Origin: Thiotrichaceae bacterium
GTDB lineage: Bacteria > Pseudomonadota > Gammaproteobacteria > Thiotrichales > Thiotrichaceae
Direction of reading: 5' to 3'
Assembly (NCBI GenBank): GCA_027030285.1
Contig: JALVFC010000363.1
Location: 1 to 8,894, forward strand
DNA length: 8,894 bases
A model generated the notes under the pieces. That model was given only the letters and a program-made list of their open reading frames with translations, did no database searches and had not been told where the DNA came from. Both the position numbers and the translations under genes were made by a program. Below, piece by piece: positions 6,477 through 8,894 of the stretch. How positions within the stretch are numbered: the stretch's first letter is position 1; each line of letters begins with the position of its first letter.

Positions 6477-8198
6477 TTAATCCTTCGTTACACGTTCTAA
6501 TTCTTGTAGTGAAATAATGCCATCCATTGCCTTTTTGATTGCAGATTGTCGTAAATCCGAGATGCCTTCTTTTTGTGCTTGATCCGCAATATCCATGGCA
6601 TTTTTTCCATCCATTACCAGGCGTCCCATCGCAGTAGAAATTGGCATCACCTGATAAATACCTACCCGTCCCTTGTAGCCGCCTGAACAGGCACTACAAC
6701 CAACGGGACCATATAATTCAAGAGTGGGGATGTCTTCTTTTTTAAAGCCCAGGGATAGTAACGCCTCTTCTGGAATATCTACAGGTTCCTTGCACTCTTT
6801 GCACAAGCGCCGGGCAAGCCGTTGAGCAACGATAAGGTGTACCGTAGAGGCGATATTGAACGGCTTGACCCCCATGTTAATCAAGCGGGTAAGTGTCTCC
6901 GGAGCATTGTTGGTATGCAGCGTGGAAAGTACCAGGTGACCTGTTTGTGCTGCCTTCATGGCAATATCAGCTGTTTCCAGGTCTCGAATCTCACCCACCA
7001 TAATAATGTCAGGATCTTGCCGTAGGAAGGCTTTAAGGGCCGCTGCAAAGGTCAATCCTGCCTTGGGGTCTACATTAACCTGATTAATTCCGGGCAACTG
7101 GATTTCCGAAGGATCTTCTGCGGTTGCAATATTTTTCTCGGAAGTGTTGAGAATATTAAGCCCTGTATACAGGGTTACTGTTTTACCACTACCTGTTGGG
7201 CCAGTAACTAGGATCATTCCGTCAGGCTTTTTTAATGCGTTTAGCAGTGCTTCTTTTTGCTCAGGCTCAAAACCCAGCATATCCACACCCAGCGAAGCGC
7301 TAGAAGAGTCCAGAATCCGCATAACGATTTTTTCACCATAGAGGGTTGGCAAGGTGCTAACACGAAAATCAATATACTTGTCATCGGCAACTTTGAAGTG
7401 AATGCGTCCATCCTGCGGAATTCTTTTTTCGGATGAATTAAGCCTTGCCATAACCTTGAGTCGAGCTGCCAGGCGTGGAGAAATCTTTTTCGGTGGAGTA
7501 GCTATAACCTGTAAAATACCGTCAATTCGGTAGCGTATGCGTAGCAGTTTTTCATAAGGCTCTATATGGATATCCGAAACACCCTTCTGGATGGCATGTA
7601 GCAGCAGTTCATTGACAAACTTGATAATATCGATGCCAGTATCATCTTCCTCCTCTTCTTCCTCACTTTCCATATCATAGGTGTCAATGGCTAGATCCTG
7701 TTCGGCTGTTGCAGAAGAAACTGTCATGCCGAGTCGAACTGCATCGTCTGAACTGTCACCTGTGCTATTTCTTAACAGGGCCTGTAGCTTGTTGTATTCA
7801 ACGATAACAGGCTCAGCTACTAGCCCAGTGGCAAACTTGATATCGTCCAGGTTGGAAAGATAATGTGGGTCAGCAACCCCCACATGGATGCCTTTTCCCA
7901 GTTTGAAGATAGGAAGAAGCTGGAGTTTTCTGGCTTTGTCCAGGGGCAGTACATCTCTGACTTCGTCGGTGATTTCTATGGCGTCAATATCTGCAATATT
8001 TAAGCCATATTCGGCACTACACATGAGTGCGATATCCTGCTGCGTAACCAGGCGTTGCTGCATCAGATAGGTGGCAATCGGTGTATTTTCTGCTTGTGCT
8101 CCAGCTACTGCTTCACTAGCCACATCATGCGATATTTTTCCCTGATCAAGCAGACGTTTGACCAAACTTGGGAAAACAATGGTTTCAGCGACAGTCAT
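6477..8198 (-). CDS. pilB: Type IV pilus assembly ATPase PilB
   Basis: PilB is the cytoplasmic hexameric ATPase that drives pilus extension. The product is 573 residues, within the normal range. Parts in order: N-terminal GspE/PilB-type domain about 10-145; a highly acidic linker at 177-186, mostly Glu; the N2 domain from about 190 with DIHIEPYEKLLRIRYRIDGI; Walker A GPTGSGKT at 333-340; Asp box around 355-367; Walker B region DPDIIMVGEIRD with Glu403; His box TGHLVLSTLHTN at 419-430; and a zinc site of Cys466/Cys469 and Cys501/Cys504. The sequence is PilB-like (AFLRQDPD, NMGVKPFNIAST) rather than PilT or GspE. One small oddity is Ser364 in AEDPSEI, where the family usually has Val. The Shine-Dalgarno is poor: AAAGGG lies 13 bases upstream, and the upstream frame has no other start before a stop. 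It is the first gene of the run pilB-pilC-pilD. Confidence 0.97.
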   Translation of the reverse strand: MTVAETIVFPSLVKRLLDQGKISHDVASEAVAGAQAENTPIATYLMQQRLVTQQDIALMCSAEYGLNIADIDAIEITDEVRDVLPLDKARKLQLLPIFKLGKGIHVGVADPHYLSNLDDIKFATGLVAEPVIVEYNKLQALLRNSTGDSSDDAVRLGMTVSSATAEQDLAIDTYDMESEEEEEEDDTGIDIIKFVNELLLHAIQKGVSDIHIEPYEKLLRIRYRIDGILQVIATPPKKISPRLAARLKVMARLNSSEKRIPQDGRIHFKVADDKYIDFRVSTLPTLYGEKIVMRILDSSSASLGVDMLGFEPEQKEALLNALKKPDGMILVTGPTGSGKTVTLYTGLNILNTSEKNIATAEDPSEIQLPGINQVNVDPKAGLTFAAALKAFLRQDPDIIMVGEIRDLETADIAMKAAQTGHLVLSTLHTNNAPETLTRLINMGVKPFNIASTVHLIVAQRLARRLCKECKEPVDIPEEALLSLGFKKEDIPTLELYGPVGCSACSGGYKGRVGIYQVMPISTAMGRLVMDGKNAMDIADQAQKEGISDLRQSAIKKAMDGIISLQELERVTKD

Positions 8199-8230
8199 TA
8201 CTAAGGAATAGCCCTTTATTGTTTGTTATT

Positions 8231-8260
8231 ATTATCTATTTGTTGTTTATAGCCTGTTAA
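8231..8260 (-). promoter_or_regulatory. Candidate sigma70 promoter for pilBCD
   Basis: On the minus strand, TTAACA (8260-8255, five of six to TTGACA) is followed after 18 bases by GATAAT (8236-8231, five of six to TATAAT). The start point would be near 8224, giving a 5' leader of about 25 bases to the pilB ATG. Both boxes are good and the placement is right, but the stretch is AT-rich, which raises the chance of a false match. Confidence 0.5.
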
Positions 8261-8464
8261 GGTGTGCCTACCGTAATGCTTTCTATAGTAAAGAATTACC
8301 ACAACAAACACCTCGCAATTGTACTAGCATGGCCTGAAAAATTGAAGAGCCGTTCATCTAAAAGCTGTGTTTGTTAAATGACTTATGATCAGGATGACTT
8401 TCTGTATTTCTTAGACAAGCTCATGGGCTGAGTGTCGAACAGCCTCCTAAACCAAGTAGAGCCT

Positions 8465-8499
8465 GTACGCCAAAATAATATTTTTAGAAATTTGCGTAC
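8465..8499 (+). repeat. AT-rich inverted repeat near the insertion-sequence end
   Basis: The arms GTACGC (8465-8470) and GCGTAC (8494-8499) pair perfectly. AAA (8472-8474) and TTT (8491-8493) extend the stem past a one-base bulge, around an AT-rich loop. Read on the plus strand TTTTAATTAA follows, so a weak terminator is possible. No plus-strand gene in the window would need one. Confidence 0.4.
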
Positions 8500-8512
8500 T
8501 TTTAATTAACTG

Positions 8513-8529
8513 CTGCATTATTAATGCAG
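8513..8529. repeat. Perfect 8-base palindrome with a single centre base
   Basis: CTGCATTA (8513-8520), T, TAATGCAG (8522-8529) is an exact inverted repeat with a one-base centre. With such a centre it suits a protein-binding or target-site dyad better than an RNA hairpin. It lies just outside the coding part of the transposase and may be near the insertion junction. A regulator site is an equal possibility. Confidence 0.5.
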
Positions 8530-8543
8530 TATTTCCCATTATG

Positions 8544-8564
8544 AAGTGTCTATTGGCACTTTTT
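8544..8564 (+). terminator. Terminator-like hairpin at the 3' end of the transposase gene
   Basis: On the plus strand AAGTGTC (8544-8550) pairs with GGCACTT (8555-8561), with one G-U pair and a four-base TATT loop. A T-rich run (TTTTT, then CTCTCC and TTTTT) follows. It would stop transcription running left to right into the element, against the transposase. On the transposase strand the hairpin is preceded by A and has no U tail. The zero-frame stop of the transposase lies inside it. Confidence 0.35.
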
Positions 8565-8894
8565 CTCTCCTTTTTGGCTCATATTGCCGTTATTGCAACT
8601 AATTTTCCTTCTAGCGGACGCACTAATCCCCTGGTCACTGCCCTGACAATTTTTTTTAATGTTATGCACAGAGCAGACCAGTGAAAATTCTCCGGCAACT
8701 TTGTCTTTTCCTCTTACGCTGAAGCCCCTGAATCCTGTGTTTTTTATTTGCCCAATAGCAGGTTCCGCAATGACTTTCCGTTTATCGTAGATTTCTTTTG
8801 ATTCTGCCTGTTCCATTTTTTCATTCATTTGTTGGCGCAGGGCTTCATGGGTATCACCAGTTATGGTTCGGGCTTCGCCTGTTTTCGATTGACT
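8550..8894 (-). CDS. IS1182-like transposase, C-terminal fragment (cut by window edge, probable frameshift)
   Basis: The frame is open from the right edge to a TAG at 8552-8550, so the start is outside the window. The segment contains the end of a DDE transposase: RQQMNEKMEQAESKEIYDKR, then KVIAEPAIGQIKNTGFRGFS, then RGKDKVAGEFSLVCSVHNIK. This matches the IS1182-type C-terminus (EGKxLYxxRKxxxEPxFGxIK...GFRxFxLRG...EWxLVCxxHNLxK). The last acidic residue of the catalytic triad should be the Glu in IAEP. After HNIKK the frame passes an A8 run (8657-8650) and continues into a tail of about 35 residues that does not look like the family (CQGSDQGIS...). Skipping one A gives IVRAVTRGLVRPLEGKL and a stop at 8581-8579, a far more natural ending. 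The gene is therefore probably frameshifted, by decay, by slippage or by a sequence error. Confidence 0.8.
   Translation of the reverse strand, partial: SQSKTGEARTITGDTHEALRQQMNEKMEQAESKEIYDKRKVIAEPAIGQIKNTGFRGFSVRGKDKVAGEFSLVCSVHNIKKNCQGSDQGISASARRKISCNNGNMSQKGEKKCQ

Larger units (their letters stand above)
8199..8549. other. Non-coding gap between pilB and the insertion sequence
   Basis: I see no gene in these 351 bases on either strand. The left part holds the candidate pilB promoter. The right part has a cluster of dyads: GGCTG/CAGCC (8426-8444), GTACGC/GCGTAC extended by AAA/TTT (8465-8499), and CTGCATTA-T-TAATGCAG (8513-8529). The major pilin gene that often sits beside pilB is not present, and no pilin-like leader (GFTLIE type) was found in any frame. 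Confidence 0.6.
8544..8894 (-). mobile_element. Insertion sequence, left end in this orientation, continuing past the window
   Basis: The transposase fragment identifies an insertion element entering from the right edge. Its terminal inverted repeat cannot be fixed because the other end is outside the window; the junction most likely lies somewhere in 8460-8560, where several dyads occur. The family assignment to IS1182 comes from protein motifs only. Whether the element is intact is unknown. Confidence 0.5.

Noticed and set aside
8252..8272. Possible sigma54 promoter upstream of pilB (GGCAC near 8268)
   Set aside because: The GC element at the required spacing is missing; the sigma70 match at 8231-8260 is better.
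8378..8430. A minus-strand AGGAGG near 8445-8450 followed by an 11-codon frame
   Set aside because: The spacing to the ATG is about 18 bases, the peptide is tiny and nothing supports it; it does not resemble a pilin start.
8378..8431. A 17-codon plus-strand frame (MTYDQDDF...) in the pilB-IS gap
   Set aside because: It has no Shine-Dalgarno, is very short and has no recognisable similarity; it is easily a chance frame.
1..8894. CRISPR arrays, tRNA or rRNA genes, defence systems
   Set aside because: No regularly spaced repeats, cloverleaf-like sequences, rRNA stretches or defence-type genes were seen on either strand.

Overview
The window reads as chromosomal DNA from a gammaproteobacterium of moderate G+C content (about mid-40s percent by eye). 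The reasons are an E. coli-like Rho of 418 residues, the order thioredoxin then rho on the same strand as in enteric bacteria, a YfeY-like (DUF1131) lipoprotein, and a gammaproteobacterial-type pilB-pilC-pilD set. I cannot name the genus from the sequence alone.

Layout from left to right. (a) 1-629, plus strand: the 3' end of a membrane protein gene cut by the window edge, with helices, an acidic linker and a basic beta-rich tail of unrecognised family. (b) 650-3207, minus strand: trxA (GTG start at 3207), then a 324-base spacer with a long inverted repeat and a 33-codon leader ORF, then rho, then a DUF1131 lipoprotein 62 bases downstream. (c) 3463-4167, plus strand: a secreted DUF3108 protein divergent from trxA. 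(d) 4199-4275: two tandem REP-like units with GTGG heads, between the convergent DUF3108 and pilD genes. (e) 4289-8198, minus strand: a probable operon pilB-pilC-pilD, encoding the assembly ATPase, inner-membrane platform and prepilin peptidase of a type IV pilus. A good sigma70-type promoter lies at 8231-8260. (f) 8199-8549: non-coding DNA holding that promoter and several inverted repeats. (g) 8550-8894, minus strand: the C-terminal part of an IS1182-like transposase that runs off the right edge and appears frameshifted at a run of eight A.

How the genes fit together: PilB powers pilus extension through the PilC platform, and PilD cleaves and methylates the pilins. The major pilin gene, often next to pilB, is not here; an insertion sequence lies upstream of pilB instead. 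trxA and rho are housekeeping genes (disulfide reduction and transcription termination). The rho leader is C-rich and G-poor, as expected for autogenous control by Rho.

Most of the window is ordinary core genome. I see no convincing previously undescribed system. The points most worth a second look are the tandem REP-like doublet, the rho leader (short ORF, C-rich RNA, inverted repeat), the frameshifted transposase beside pilB, and the unrecognised C-terminal domain at the left edge.
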